64,000 nucleotides of DNA from contig NZ_CP119147.1 in assembly GCF_029167645.1 (NCBI RefSeq), positions 6,714,501 through 6,778,500 on the forward strand, read 5' to 3'. Source of the stretch: Streptomyces sp. AM 2-1-1 (GTDB taxonomy: Bacteria; Actinomycetota; Actinomycetes; Streptomycetales; Streptomycetaceae). Numbering within the stretch: the first letter of the stretch is position 1; each line of letters begins with the position of its first letter. The notes beneath the pieces are model-generated. The model had not been told where the DNA came from. It saw nothing but the letters and a program-made list of their open reading frames with translations, and made no database searches. Of the stretch, positions 33,390 to 42,841 are shown piece after piece. Made by a program: the position numbers and the translations under genes.

Positions 33390-33914
33390 TCAGCCGAGGA
33401 CCGCCGACCGGCCGGGGAAGGTCGCCGATGCTTCCACCGCTCCCGTGTACCGACCTCCGAACGGGCCGTCGGTCATGGATCCGTACACCGCGAGCGGCGG
33501 CAACGCCTTCGCCCCGGTGGAGGGCGTGGTCAGGGTGAACCAGACGACTTTGCCGGCCTCGCCGCCGGGGCGCACCCCCCAGCTCTCGCTGAACGCGGCG
33601 ATGAGGGCCAGGCCCCGCCCCGACGTGGCGAAGGTCTCCGCGACGTTCACCGTGGGCAGTCGGGGGTCCCGGTCGTGGACGGAGACCGTCAGGCGGTCGA
33701 GCAGCAGCTCGATGTCGACGGTGCACGACTTGTCCGGTTCCGCATGGCGGAGGACGTTGGTGAGAAGCTCGGTGACGCCCAGGGCCGCCCGGTCGATCAG
33801 GGGATCGAGATGCCAGTGGCGCAGTTGCGCCGACATGATTCTGCGGACCTGACCGATCCGCGACGGCAGTGCCTGGAGCTCCACCGTGCAGTGCCTGCTT
33901 GGCTCGCTGATCAC
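33390..33914 (-). CDS. anti-sigma-type ATP-binding protein (RsbW-like HATPase)
   Basis: Serine-kinase-like HATPase_c protein of about 174 residues. N-box ELLTNVLRHAEPDKSC, G1-like HDRDPRLPTV, and G2 ATSGRGLALIAAFSESWGV. Streptomyces encodes dozens of these; they regulate sigma or anti-anti-sigma factors by phosphorylation. No sigma partner is adjacent. GTG 33914 selected for GGGGAG eight bases upstream; ATG 33968 would add 18 residues. The last 45 residues are a non-conserved-looking tail. Confidence 0.87.
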   Translation of the reverse strand: MISEPSRHCTVELQALPSRIGQVRRIMSAQLRHWHLDPLIDRAALGVTELLTNVLRHAEPDKSCTVDIELLLDRLTVSVHDRDPRLPTVNVAETFATSGRGLALIAAFSESWGVRPGGEAGKVVWFTLTTPSTGAKALPPLAVYGSMTDGPFGGRYTGAVEASATFPGRSAVLG

Positions 33915-34244
33915 GGCTGCGACTCCCCGAAATAGGTCCGGAAGAAGACGGAGGAACGGATCCAGCATCTGGCTGGCTGCTGTTCTGGTCTGCTCTCGTG
34001 GTCCGCCCCGGCCGTGCGGCGCCCCCGTAGCCTCGCAGGGTGATCGCCGGAGAACCGACCGTGACGTGAGTTCAGCGTCGCTCAGGGCGTCCCCCTCCGC
34101 AACTCGCGGTGCCTGAACCGTCCCAGCCCGTCGGCGAGCCGTAGGAAGGACCCGGTGTCCCGCGGAGCGGGGCCCGTCCCTGCCGGGCTCCGCGAGCCGG
34201 TGGGGGCCGCCGGGGACACGGGCTCCCCGCGACGCGCGGGCAGG
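33915..34244. other. no gene seen
   Basis: About 330 bases upstream of the HATPase gene and downstream of the next minus-strand gene. Frames here are Arg/Gly-rich shadows. No hairpin or promoter stood out. Confidence 0.4.
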
Positions 34245-34562
34245 TCAGCGGTGCCGGCAGCCCGCGCTGCGCATGACCTCCAGGAAGTGGTGTATCGGTG
34301 CCGCCCCGTCCGGCGGCGCCCCGCGCTGTCCCATCGTGAGGCGGTAGCGCACGCCGTTGACCCGGGCGACGGCCGAATCCGCCTGGGAGAACCAGCGTTT
34401 CCACGCGCTGACCGCCCCCACGGGGGCGCTGTCGATCTCCCGGCCATAACTCGTCAGCAGGGCCACCCGCCCGTCCTTGACGATCACCTGCCCGGCATGG
34501 GTGAGCGACCGGGCCCAACGCTCGATCCGCACCCCCCGTGCGCTGAACTCGACGTCGTCCAC
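34245..34562 (-). CDS. conserved hypothetical protein (105 aa)
   Basis: Protein-like frame starting DDVEFSARGVRIERWARSLT, then HAGQVIVKDGRVALLTSYGR, EIDSAPVGAVSAWKRWFSQA and RVNGVRYRLTMGQ. The beta-rich pattern suggests a small barrel, possibly PH-like. No export signal or membrane helix. I recall similar Streptomyces proteins of unknown function. Start GTG 34562 is the conserved-looking one; ATG 34604 would add 14 residues. It is divergent from the PLP enzyme. Confidence 0.6.
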   Translation of the reverse strand: MDDVEFSARGVRIERWARSLTHAGQVIVKDGRVALLTSYGREIDSAPVGAVSAWKRWFSQADSAVARVNGVRYRLTMGQRGAPPDGAAPIHHFLEVMRSAGCRHR

Positions 34563-34772
34563 CGCTCGGCCGCCCCCCTCCGTGCATCCGCTCCTGGAAG
34601 GCATTCTTCCCGTCCCGGCACCGCTTCACGTGCGGGTGTCCGGTGAATTACGAGGACGCAAGGTGACGCCGGGCACCGTCCACCCGGCCGTCGGTCCCTC
34701 CCGGCCCCGCCCTCCCCCTGGAACACCTTTGAGGAGATCAAAGTCCCTGTTTGTGCAGGTGGGAGGAATATC

Positions 34773-34856
34773 GTGGGGGAGAGGGACCACCGGTTCCACG
34801 AGGAGGATCAGCGATGGGCAGCAGCGAGCGCGGACCGGACGCGGGGGCCGTCGTGA
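34773..34856 (+). CDS. possible upstream ORF overlapping the PLP gene start
   Basis: GTG 34773 has GGGAGG five bases upstream and opens a 27-codon frame (beginning [14 protein letters not shown]) that runs past ATG 34814 in another frame. It could couple or limit translation of the enzyme. It may equally be chance. Confidence 0.25.
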   Translation: MGERDHRFHEEDQRWAAASADRTRGPS

Positions 34857-35947
34857 CGACCGACGTCGACCGCAGCGACTCCGCGTACCGGTCGTGGCTC
34901 AAGGAGGCCGTGCGCAAGGTGCAGGCGGACGCCAACCGGTCGGCCGACACGCACCTGTTGCGTTTCCCGCTGCCCGAGGAGTGGGGGATCGACCTGTACC
35001 TCAAGGACGAGTCGACCCATCCGACCGGCAGCCTCAAACACCGCCTCGCCCGCTCGCTCTTCCTCTACGGGCTCTGCAACGGGTGGATCCGCCCGGGGAA
35101 GCCGGTCATCGAGGCGTCCAGCGGCTCCACGGCCGTCTCCGAGGCGTACTTCGCCAACCTGATCGGGGTCCCGTTCGTCGCCGTGATGCCGCGGACCACC
35201 AGTCCCGAGAAGTGCCGGCTGATCGAATTCCACGGTGGGCGCTGTCACTTCGTCGACGACCCGCGGGCGATGTACGAGGAGTCGGCCGCACTCGCCGCGG
35301 AGACCGGCGGCCACTACATGGACCAGTTCACCTACGCGGAACGGGCCACCGACTGGCGCGGCAACAACAACATCGCCGAGTCGATCTATCAGCAACTGCG
35401 CCTGGAACGCTTCCCGGAGCCCGCGTGGATCGTCGCCACGGCCGGTACCGGCGGCACCTCGGCGACCATCGCCCGGTACGTCCACTACATGCAGCACGAC
35501 ACCCGGATCTGCGTTCCCGACCCCGAGAACTCGTGCTTCTTCGACGGCTGGACGCGGCACGACCCGCTCGCCACCAGCGACTGCGGCTCCCGCATCGAGG
35601 GTATCGGCAGACCCCGGATGGAACCGAGTTTCGTCCCCGGCGCGATCGACCGGATGATGAAGGTCCCGGACGCCGCGAGCGTCGCCGCGGTACGTGCCCT
35701 GGAGCGGGTGATGGGCCGGCGTGCGGGCGGCTCCACCGGGACCGGCCTCTGGAGCGCCTTCAAGATCGTCGCCGAGATGGTGGAGCGCGGCGAGCGGGGC
35801 AGTATCGTCACGCTGATCTGTGACTCGGGCGACCGCTACCTGGACAAGTACTACTCCGACGCGTGGCTGGACCAGCAGGGGATCGACATCGCCCCCCACG
35901 CCGCCGACCTCGACACCTTCCTGCGCACGGGAGGCTGGGCCACCTGA
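34814..35947 (+). CDS. PLP-dependent cysteine synthase family protein
   Basis: Fold-type II PLP enzyme of about 377 residues. The Schiff-base lysine is in [18 protein letters not shown], the substrate loop [17 protein letters not shown], and the phosphate loop [16 protein letters not shown]. The late [14 protein letters not shown] (Ser near the pyridine N) closes the site. It resembles O-acetylserine sulfhydrylase or cystathionine beta-synthase paralogues, and could alternatively serve in secondary metabolism or in cysteine degradation. GAGGAGG lies seven bases before ATG 34814. Confidence 0.9.
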   Translation: MGSSERGPDAGAVVTTDVDRSDSAYRSWLKEAVRKVQADANRSADTHLLRFPLPEEWGIDLYLKDESTHPTGSLKHRLARSLFLYGLCNGWIRPGKPVIEASSGSTAVSEAYFANLIGVPFVAVMPRTTSPEKCRLIEFHGGRCHFVDDPRAMYEESAALAAETGGHYMDQFTYAERATDWRGNNNIAESIYQQLRLERFPEPAWIVATAGTGGTSATIARYVHYMQHDTRICVPDPENSCFFDGWTRHDPLATSDCGSRIEGIGRPRMEPSFVPGAIDRMMKVPDAASVAAVRALERVMGRRAGGSTGTGLWSAFKIVAEMVERGERGSIVTLICDSGDRYLDKYYSDAWLDQQGIDIAPHAADLDTFLRTGGWAT

Positions 35948-36026
35948 CACCGGAGGGCCGCCGCGTCGCACCCCGGACGCACCGGCCACGGAGCGGGATC
36001 CCCGCAGTGGCCTCAGGGGGCGGCCC

Positions 36027-36479
36027 TCACCGCGGTGCGCGGGCCGGGGCTTCGAGGAGACCGTCGAGCACCCGTCCGAACATTCGCCGGCCGGCCACCG
36101 TGAGCAGGGGGTCGAGCCACCGTCCCGGCACGAACAGCCGTACGTCCTCCACCCACACCACGTGGGAGCCCGCCCTGGCGGGCACCACGTCGATCGACGC
36201 CCGGCCCCGGACCGTCCGCCCACGCTTCTCGAGACGGCAGAGTCCGGCGCGACCCGCCTCGGGCGGTGTCCAGCGCACGACTTCCATCGGGTCGTCGAAG
36301 GTGAGGGGACCGATACCGGTCCGGGCGACGAACACCGTGCCGACCTCGGTCCGCCCACCGGCCGGGACGAGGACCGAGGTGAGCGGCACGAGCGCACCGT
36401 GCCGCTCCCAGTCGGTCACCCGGCGCCAGGCCTCGGCGGGAGGAAGGGAGGTGAAACGTTCGATCCGGAAGACTGCCAC
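36027..36479 (-). CDS. SRPBCC-fold protein
   Basis: Protein of about 150 residues of the START/Bet v1-like superfamily (polyketide cyclase/dehydrase type). FTSLPPAEAWRRVTDWERHG opens the fold, with VVRWTPPEAGRAGLCRLEKR and VVWVEDVRLFVPG strands, and a long C-terminal helix LTVAGRRMFGRVLDGLLEA. It binds small hydrophobic ligands; function unknown. Confidence 0.85.
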   Translation of the reverse strand: MAVFRIERFTSLPPAEAWRRVTDWERHGALVPLTSVLVPAGGRTEVGTVFVARTGIGPLTFDDPMEVVRWTPPEAGRAGLCRLEKRGRTVRGRASIDVVPARAGSHVVWVEDVRLFVPGRWLDPLLTVAGRRMFGRVLDGLLEAPARAPR

Positions 36480-36636
36480 CGTCCGATCCTAAGGAGGTGG
36501 GACGCCGGAGGCGACACGTAGCGGAATCCACAACGGCGAGTCGCCCCGCCGGCCCGGCCCCCTCCGCGCCCCAGGCCGGTCCTCCGCCCCGCGAGCCACC
36601 GCACCGCACCGGGCTCCGCCCCGCTCCGGACGCCGT

Positions 36637-37494
36637 CTACGGGCCGAGGGGTTCGTCGCTCTCCGGTGTCCTCGCCGGCCCCGCGACCAGCAGACCGCCC
36701 GGCAGCAGCTCCTCGATCTCCGCCCGCGCCTCGGCCGAGAGCCCCGCGTCCGTCACGAAGGTGTCCACCTCGCCGAGCGTGGCGAAGGAACTCAGCCCCA
36801 TCGTTCCCCACTTGGTGTGGTCGGCCACCACCACCACGCGGCGGGCGGCCGACACCAGCCGCCGGTTGGTCTCGGCCTCCGCCAGGTTCGGCGTGGAGAG
36901 GCCCGCCCCCCCGGAGATTCCGTGCACCCCGAGGAAGAGCACGTCGAAGTGGAGCGAGCCGATGGCGCGGTCCGCCACCGGTCCGACGAGCGAGTCGGAA
37001 GGCGTACGCACCCCGCCCGTCAGTACCACCGTGGCCGCACCCGGGCGGGCGGCGCCGGAGGAGGCCGGCCGGCGGGCGTCGTGGAACACGTCGGCGACCC
37101 GCACCGAGTTGGTCACCACCGTCAGGTCCGGCACGTCGACCAACTGCCGCGCCAGCGCGTACGTCGTCGTCCCGCCCGACAGCGCGATGGCGCTGCCCGG
37201 CGCGGCCATCGCCGCCGCCGCCCGCGCGATGTCCTCCTTGGCGCTCGGCTCCAGCGCCGACTTCGCCTCGAACCCGGGCTCGTGGGTGCTCGTCCCGACG
37301 ACCGGCACCGCGCCGCCGTGCACCTTCTCGATGACGCCTTGGCGGGCCAGCGCGTCCAGGTCCCGTCGGACGGTCATGTCGGACACGTTGAGCCGGCGGG
37401 TCAGTTCGTTGACCCGGACACCCCCGCGCTTGCGCACCTCGTCGAGGATCAGGGCACGCCGCTGCTCCGCGAGCAGATTCTGATTCTCGCTCAA
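36637..37494 (-). CDS. DeoR/GlpR-family transcriptional regulator
   Basis: Repressor of about 285 residues. HTH: LILDEVRKRGGVRVNELTRR followed by VSDMTVRRDLDALARQGVIE and KVHGGAVP. The DeoR effector domain has IALSGGTTTYALARQL, VVLTGGVRTPSDSLVGP, DVLFLGVHGISGGAGLSTPN and VVVADHTKWG, and probably senses a phosphorylated sugar. Start at TTG 37494, which places SENQNLLAEQRR at the N terminus as in relatives; AGGAAAGGA is 12 bases upstream. TTG starts are uncommon. No sugar operon is adjacent. Confidence 0.88.
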   Translation of the reverse strand: MSENQNLLAEQRRALILDEVRKRGGVRVNELTRRLNVSDMTVRRDLDALARQGVIEKVHGGAVPVVGTSTHEPGFEAKSALEPSAKEDIARAAAAMAAPGSAIALSGGTTTYALARQLVDVPDLTVVTNSVRVADVFHDARRPASSGAARPGAATVVLTGGVRTPSDSLVGPVADRAIGSLHFDVLFLGVHGISGGAGLSTPNLAEAETNRRLVSAARRVVVVADHTKWGTMGLSSFATLGEVDTFVTDAGLSAEARAEIEELLPGGLLVAGPARTPESDEPLGP

Positions 37495-37741
37495 CGCCGT
37501 GTCCGGTCCTTTCCTCTGGCCGTACGGCACCGCGGCACCGCGGAAGGCCCGCCCCATTCTCCCACGCACCCCCCGGAAAGGGGTCAGGAGGTCCCGACGG
37601 GGGGAGATTCGGTGAGAGGCCGTCACGCGACGGCGATCCCGGCGAAGCTGGTGGGACGGCGGCGCCGGCCCCCGGTAAGCCGCCCGACCCACCGCGCCAC
37701 GCCCGCCGGACGGCCGGGCCGACCGGAGAGCGAGTACTCCC

Positions 37742-40192
37742 TTGGCCCCTGCCCCTCACGGTCCCCGGCCCCCCGGCCCCGCCCTCGAACTGCTCGTCCA
37801 CGGGGTCGGCGGCACCACCCCGCAGGAGATGCTCGGCGACCCGCGCACGGTCCGGGTCACCGGCGACCTCACCGCGGCGATCCACCGGCGGCCCGAGGAC
37901 GTGGACGCGGAGGAACACCCCGAGCGCTACCGCGACCGGCCCGTCGCCGAGGCCTACTGCTGGTCCAACCTGACCTCCGGCAACGGTTTCCGCGCCCTGT
38001 GGCTGCTGCTCCTCCCCTTCATGGTGATCAACCTCGCGCACTGGATGCGGCCGGCCGCGACCGGCCGCACGCGTGCGGTCCGCCTCTACGGCGTCCTGGT
38101 CCGGGTCCTGGCGCTCAGCCTCACCGTGCTGCTGACGGCCGCGGCCTGCGAGGTGGCACTCGACCTGGTGGCCTGGCAGTGCGCCGGAGTCTCCGCCTGC
38201 TCCCGGCGGCGCTCCTGGCTGGGCTTCCTCTCCGCCGAGCAGGGCGGCTGGTGGTCCCAGCCCGGCAGGCGGCTCGCCCTCGCGGCCGTTCTGCCCACGG
38301 GCCTCGTCACGCTGCTCCGGTACCTCTCCAACCGCACCTGGAGCGCCTACGAGTCGCAGCGCCCCCTTCTCGGCGACATCGCGCACACGGACGCACCCGG
38401 TGCCCCGGGCGAGGACGACGCCCCCTGCGACGTGCCGGAGCCGAAGCGCCTCGTCGAGGACGACACGCCGTCACCCGCCCCGCGTCCCGCGCTGGGCCGC
38501 CCCGGCTTCTGGTACGGGCGCCGGCTCGTCGCCCGGCTGCGCGCCGCGCACACCGCCGCGGGGCTCCTCACCGTCGCCCTCTTCGTCCAGCGGGCCGCCG
38601 CCGAGTACGACATGGCCCACTCGGGACCCGGCCCCGCCCTCTTCGGCCGCCTGCTGACCGTCGCCCTGACCCTCTGCGCCCTCGCCGTCGTGGCCGTCGT
38701 CTGCCGGCGGGGCCGCAGCGAGCGCCGGCTGGACCACTGCCTCGACCGCGCGGTCATCACCTTCCTGCCGTCCGCAGCCCTCGTCCTGCTGGGGGTCTCC
38801 CTCGTCCACGCGGCCTGGGCACGGCCCGGCTGGACCTCCTCGGGCACCCTCGTCGCCGGCGAGGACACCTTCCGGGCACTCACCGTCGGACAGGGCCTTC
38901 TCGTGGTGGCGCTCGCCGCCGTCGCGTCGAGCCTCCACCGCGGCGCCCCCGACGTGCGCACCGCGCTGCACGGCCTCGGCGGTCCGGCCGTCGCCATGCT
39001 GGCCTGCGCGGTGGGCGGTGTGATGAGCGGCGGTCTCGCCCAGCGCGTCGCCGACTGGCTCGACGGCCCGGGCACCCCCGGCATGGGAGCCGGCTCCGCC
39101 ATAGGGGGTCCGCCCGTCCTCCTGAGCTGGCAGGCGTCCGTGCTCCCGGTGCTGCTCCTGGTCCTCCTCGTACCGGTGGGCGTGCTCCTCGTCCGTACCG
39201 CCCGCCTGACCCGCCGGTACGAGGCGACCGTCGCCGCCGAGTACGCGGCGGAGTACCGGGGCGGCAGGCCCGAGCCCGGGCGCACCCGGCAGATCGCGCG
39301 GGTCCGGGCCACCGCCCGGCTCACCGACGAGGCTCCCTGGATCATCGGACTGGTCTCCGGCGCCACCCTTTTGCTGGGCGCGGCGGCCCTGGCGGGCTCC
39401 TGGGCCACCGGGCGGGTGCCCGGCCGGGCGATGGACGGGACCGGAGCATTCGTCGAGTCGGCGGCGGAGGCCGCCCAGTCGACGGGCTCCTGGATGGTGG
39501 GGTTCGGCTTCATACTCTTCGTCGCCTCCGGCCGGCGGGCCTACCGCGACGCCTCGGCCCGGCGGACCATCGGCATCCTCTGGGACGTCGGCACGTACTG
39601 GCCGCGTGCCGCCCACCCCTTCGCCCCGCCCTGCTATGCCGAGCGGGCCGTGCCCGACCTCGCCTCGCGGATGTCCGCCTGGACGGCGAGGACCGGCGGC
39701 CGGCTCGTCATCTCCGGCCACTCGCAGGGCAGCGTGCTCGCTGCCTCGGCGGTCTGGCAGCTCCCCGCCGTCACCCGCCACCGCGTCGCCCTCCTCACCT
39801 ACGGCTCGCCCGCCGAACGGTTGTACGGACGCTGGTTCCCGGCGTACTTCGGCCCCGCCGCACTGCGCGGGCTGCACGGCTCGGTCCACTGCTGGCGCAA
39901 CCTCTGGCGGGCCACCGACCCGATAGGAGGACCCGTCCGGATCCACGAGGAAGCGGGGCGCCCCGAGGTCGACCGGGGGCCGCTGAAGGATCCGCTGGTG
40001 CACGGCCGCACCGCCGAACTGCCCCTCCCCGAGCCCGTCCTGGGGCACTCCGACTACCAGGCCGACCCGGCGTTCGCCCGGGAACGCGCCGCCCTGCTGG
40101 CCGAACTCGGCCCTGTACTGCCCCGTCAGGGCGACCCGGCCGGGCACCGGGGCGCGGAGGGTCAGGGGAGCTCGGGCAGGTCCTCGGGGTAG
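37742..40192 (+). CDS. polytopic membrane protein with split alpha/beta-hydrolase domain
   Basis: Large membrane protein of about 816 residues. The N terminus has ALELLVHGVGGTTPQEMLGD, the beginning of an alpha/beta-hydrolase (oxyanion HG). Eight or more hydrophobic segments follow (about residues 85-610). The nucleophile elbow appears late as RLVISGHSQGSVLAASAV (Ser near residue 661), with a possible catalytic His in LGHSDYQAD (near 769). Thus a lipase-type core is interrupted by a membrane module. The start is TTG 37742 with GGAGAG upstream, no better choice seen. Its 3' end overlaps the convergent beta-helix gene by 31 bases. Function unknown. Confidence 0.75.
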   Translation: MAPAPHGPRPPGPALELLVHGVGGTTPQEMLGDPRTVRVTGDLTAAIHRRPEDVDAEEHPERYRDRPVAEAYCWSNLTSGNGFRALWLLLLPFMVINLAHWMRPAATGRTRAVRLYGVLVRVLALSLTVLLTAAACEVALDLVAWQCAGVSACSRRRSWLGFLSAEQGGWWSQPGRRLALAAVLPTGLVTLLRYLSNRTWSAYESQRPLLGDIAHTDAPGAPGEDDAPCDVPEPKRLVEDDTPSPAPRPALGRPGFWYGRRLVARLRAAHTAAGLLTVALFVQRAAAEYDMAHSGPGPALFGRLLTVALTLCALAVVAVVCRRGRSERRLDHCLDRAVITFLPSAALVLLGVSLVHAAWARPGWTSSGTLVAGEDTFRALTVGQGLLVVALAAVASSLHRGAPDVRTALHGLGGPAVAMLACAVGGVMSGGLAQRVADWLDGPGTPGMGAGSAIGGPPVLLSWQASVLPVLLLVLLVPVGVLLVRTARLTRRYEATVAAEYAAEYRGGRPEPGRTRQIARVRATARLTDEAPWIIGLVSGATLLLGAAALAGSWATGRVPGRAMDGTGAFVESAAEAAQSTGSWMVGFGFILFVASGRRAYRDASARRTIGILWDVGTYWPRAAHPFAPPCYAERAVPDLASRMSAWTARTGGRLVISGHSQGSVLAASAVWQLPAVTRHRVALLTYGSPAERLYGRWFPAYFGPAALRGLHGSVHCWRNLWRATDPIGGPVRIHEEAGRPEVDRGPLKDPLVHGRTAELPLPEPVLGHSDYQADPAFARERAALLAELGPVLPRQGDPAGHRGAEGQGSSGRSSG

Positions 40193-42597
40193 AGCAGGGT
40201 CAGGTCGTCCGTGCTCGTCTCGGCGAGCTGGGCGACCCGGCCCGCGTGCCGCTCCACCATCGACTCGAAGGTCTGGCGCGCGGTACGGCCGTTGCCGAAG
40301 GCGGGCCCCTTGGGCAGTGCCTCGAAGTACTTCGTCAAGGCCTCCCCGGTGCCGCCGGCGAGGCGGTACTCGTGCTCCCGCGCCTGCTGTTCGACGATCC
40401 GCAGGAGCTCGTCGGGCTGGTAGTCGCCGAAGGTGATGGTCCGGGAGAAGCGGGACGCCACACCGGGGTTGACGGCCAGGAACCGCTCCATCTCCCTGGT
40501 GTAGCCGGCCACGATCACCACCACGGCGTCGCGGTGGTCCTCCATCAGCTTCACCAGGGTGTCGATGGCCTCCCGCCCGAAGTCCCGGCCCGAGTCCTCG
40601 GGGGAGAGGGCGTACGCCTCGTCGACGAAGAGCACTCCGCCCCGCGCCCGGTCGAACGCCTCCTGGGTACGGATGGCCGTCGAGCCGATGTGCTCGCCGA
40701 CCAGATCCACCCGGGAGACCTCGACCAGGTGACCGCGCTCCAGCACGCCCAGGGAGGCCAGGATCTCGCCGTACAGCCTGGCCACCGTGGTCTTGCCGGT
40801 GCCGGGGGACCCGGTGAAGACGAGATGGCGACGGGCGGAGGCCGCCTTCAGCCCCGCCCGCTGCCGTCGGCGGCCCACCTCGATCATGTCGGTCAGCGCC
40901 CGGACCTCCCGCTTGACGCTTTCCAGCCCCACCAGGGTGTCCAGCTCACCGAGCACGGCGTCGGACCCGCGGGCCGGCTCGGCCGCGGGCTCCGGCACCG
41001 GGGAAGGCGGCGCCGCCCGCTGCGAAGGCATCGTGCCGAGCAGCCCGGGTGCCGCCGCCTGGGTCGCGGTCAGGACCGGCGGAGCGGCGACGGGCCCCCG
41101 CAGGGCGCTCTCGTCGCCGGTGCAGTCCTCCACGACCGGTCCGGCGCCGCCCGGTCCGTCGTGCGGGGCGCCGTCGGGGAGTTCGTAACCTCCACGCGCG
41201 CAGCGTTCGGTGCGGCACCGGGTGAGGGTGGTGCGGCACCCGTCCATCACGTGGAAGCCGTACCCCTCGCTGCCGGTCACCCGGCAGCCGTGGAAGGTGC
41301 CCCGGCCCTCCGCGGAGACGTAGAACCCCGCCTCGGCCGGATTGGTGACCGTGCAGCGCTCGATGGTGGGGTCGGCGCCCTTCGTGACGATGACCCCGGT
41401 CTGGGCCGCGTCGATGGTGCAGTTGTTGAGCGTGCCGCCACTGCCGTGGTCGCGGAACCAGGCGCCGGTGGACGCCTCCCGGATCCGGCAGTCGTCGAGC
41501 TGGGCGGTGGCCCCGTCGCTCACCGAGACGGCGGTGTTGCGGATCTGGCATAGATCGCTGTCCACCACGTCGGCGCGCGATCCCCGGTCGAGGACGAACA
41601 GGGCGTCGGGCACGTCGTGGACGCGGCAGGCGTCGAGTATCACCGTGGCGCCGTCGCTGACCCAGACGGCGGGGTAGTCGCCCGTGCTGTCGTGGATCTC
41701 GCACTGGTTGGCGTCGACCCGGGTGCCGGAGTCCCACACCGAGAGTCCGTTGCGGCCGAACCGGCGGACCGTCGAACGGGTCAGCGTCAGCACCGAACGG
41801 GACCGCAGATCGACCGCGTTCTCCGGGATGTCGTGGATGTCGCAGTCGGCGAGCGTCAGGACGGCGTCCGTGTCCAGGGTGATGCCGTCACCGGAAGTGC
41901 GGTGCACCGTGCAGTCGGTGAGATGGGCGGAGGCGCGCGCGGACACCTGGACGCCACTGCCCTTGACCTCGTACACCTCGCAGCCCACGGCCTCCAGTCC
42001 GCTGCCCTCGCCGGTCACGCTCAGCCCCGAGCCGGAGGCGTGGTGGACGCGGCACCGGTCGAGCCGGGGGTGTGCGCCGTCCCGCACCGACACACCGGAC
42101 TGTCCCGCGGACACGACCTCGCACTCCTCGAAGACGCCGCCGGCGCCGTCCAGGACGGCGATCCCGACACCGGCCGGATTGTCGACGGTGCACCGCCGCA
42201 CGGTGGGCCGGCCGCCCCCGCGCACCTCGATGCCGGCGGCCGAACGGGTCACGATCCGCAGGTCGACGAGGTCGGGGGCGCCCCCCTCCACCAGCACCGC
42301 GGGGGCCGCCGAATCCTGGCCCTCCACGTGCAGGTCCTGGATGACGGCGGAAGCCCGGACGGTGAGCGGCACACCGTCCACCGGAGCGATCCGGACCGAG
42401 CCGACCGCCCCCTCGGAACCGCGCAGCGTGACCGCCCGCTGTACGACGAGGTTCTCCCGGTACGTCCCCGGAGCGATCGTGAGGACGTCGCCCTCGGCCG
42501 CCGCTTCCAGGGCCGCGCCGAGCGAGGGGTACTCGCCGGTGCGGCGCCGCCATCGCGATGTGCCGGTGTGCGTCACCTGGACCGTGCCCTGTGCCAT
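40162..42597 (-). CDS. beta-helix repeat protein fused to CbbX/SpoVK-type AAA ATPase
   Basis: Protein of about 811 residues. Residues 20-480 form a right-handed parallel beta-helix of pectate-lyase type: some 18-20 coils such as VRRCTVDNPAGVGIAVLDGA and LDRCRVHHASGSGLSVTGEG, regularly carrying a Cys after the turn. A Pro/Ala linker (about 500-545) leads to an AAA domain near 550-811. It has Walker A FTGSPGTGKTTVARLYGE, Walker B GGVLFVDEAYAL, sensor VVIVAGYTREMERFLAVNPG and SRFSRTITF (arginine finger region). This AAA type is shared with CbbX, SpoVK and EccA. No signal peptide, so cytosolic; the partner is unknown. Confidence 0.85.
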   Translation of the reverse strand: MAQGTVQVTHTGTSRWRRRTGEYPSLGAALEAAAEGDVLTIAPGTYRENLVVQRAVTLRGSEGAVGSVRIAPVDGVPLTVRASAVIQDLHVEGQDSAAPAVLVEGGAPDLVDLRIVTRSAAGIEVRGGGRPTVRRCTVDNPAGVGIAVLDGAGGVFEECEVVSAGQSGVSVRDGAHPRLDRCRVHHASGSGLSVTGEGSGLEAVGCEVYEVKGSGVQVSARASAHLTDCTVHRTSGDGITLDTDAVLTLADCDIHDIPENAVDLRSRSVLTLTRSTVRRFGRNGLSVWDSGTRVDANQCEIHDSTGDYPAVWVSDGATVILDACRVHDVPDALFVLDRGSRADVVDSDLCQIRNTAVSVSDGATAQLDDCRIREASTGAWFRDHGSGGTLNNCTIDAAQTGVIVTKGADPTIERCTVTNPAEAGFYVSAEGRGTFHGCRVTGSEGYGFHVMDGCRTTLTRCRTERCARGGYELPDGAPHDGPGGAGPVVEDCTGDESALRGPVAAPPVLTATQAAAPGLLGTMPSQRAAPPSPVPEPAAEPARGSDAVLGELDTLVGLESVKREVRALTDMIEVGRRRQRAGLKAASARRHLVFTGSPGTGKTTVARLYGEILASLGVLERGHLVEVSRVDLVGEHIGSTAIRTQEAFDRARGGVLFVDEAYALSPEDSGRDFGREAIDTLVKLMEDHRDAVVVIVAGYTREMERFLAVNPGVASRFSRTITFGDYQPDELLRIVEQQAREHEYRLAGGTGEALTKYFEALPKGPAFGNGRTARQTFESMVERHAGRVAQLAETSTDDLTLLYPEDLPELP

Positions 42598-42673
42598 GGC
42601 GCTGTCTTGCCCCCACCTCGTGCCGTGTGCGATCCCTCGTGCCCGTACACACCGTCGTGCGACCGCGCGGTGC

Positions 42674-42714
42674 CGTCGGCCTTCCGACGACGGCGGGGCG
42701 GATCCGCCCCGCCG
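42674..42714. terminator. two hairpins upstream of the beta-helix gene
   Basis: CGTCGG-CCTT-CCGACG (42674-42689) is followed at once by a perfect 24-base palindrome, 42691-42714, with arms CGGCGGGGCGGA/TCCGCCCCGCCG. They lie between the Rv1733c-like stop and the beta-helix start, both on the minus strand, so they could terminate the former. Confidence 0.4.
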
Positions 42715-42841
42715 AGGGGAAGGGCGGGCCGGACCACCGTAGCGCGCGCGGAGGGCGGGAGTTGACGACTCCGGCCCCGGGCCCGCCGGCGTGCGGCCGC
42801 GGACCCGGGCGTCGGACCGGCCCGGACGGCGATCCGGGCGT

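Noticed and set aside
36817..41553. 1578-codon plus-strand open frame
   Set aside because: It is a shadow of the DeoR, membrane hydrolase and beta-helix genes; composition is Arg/Pro/Gly-rich and no motif is present.
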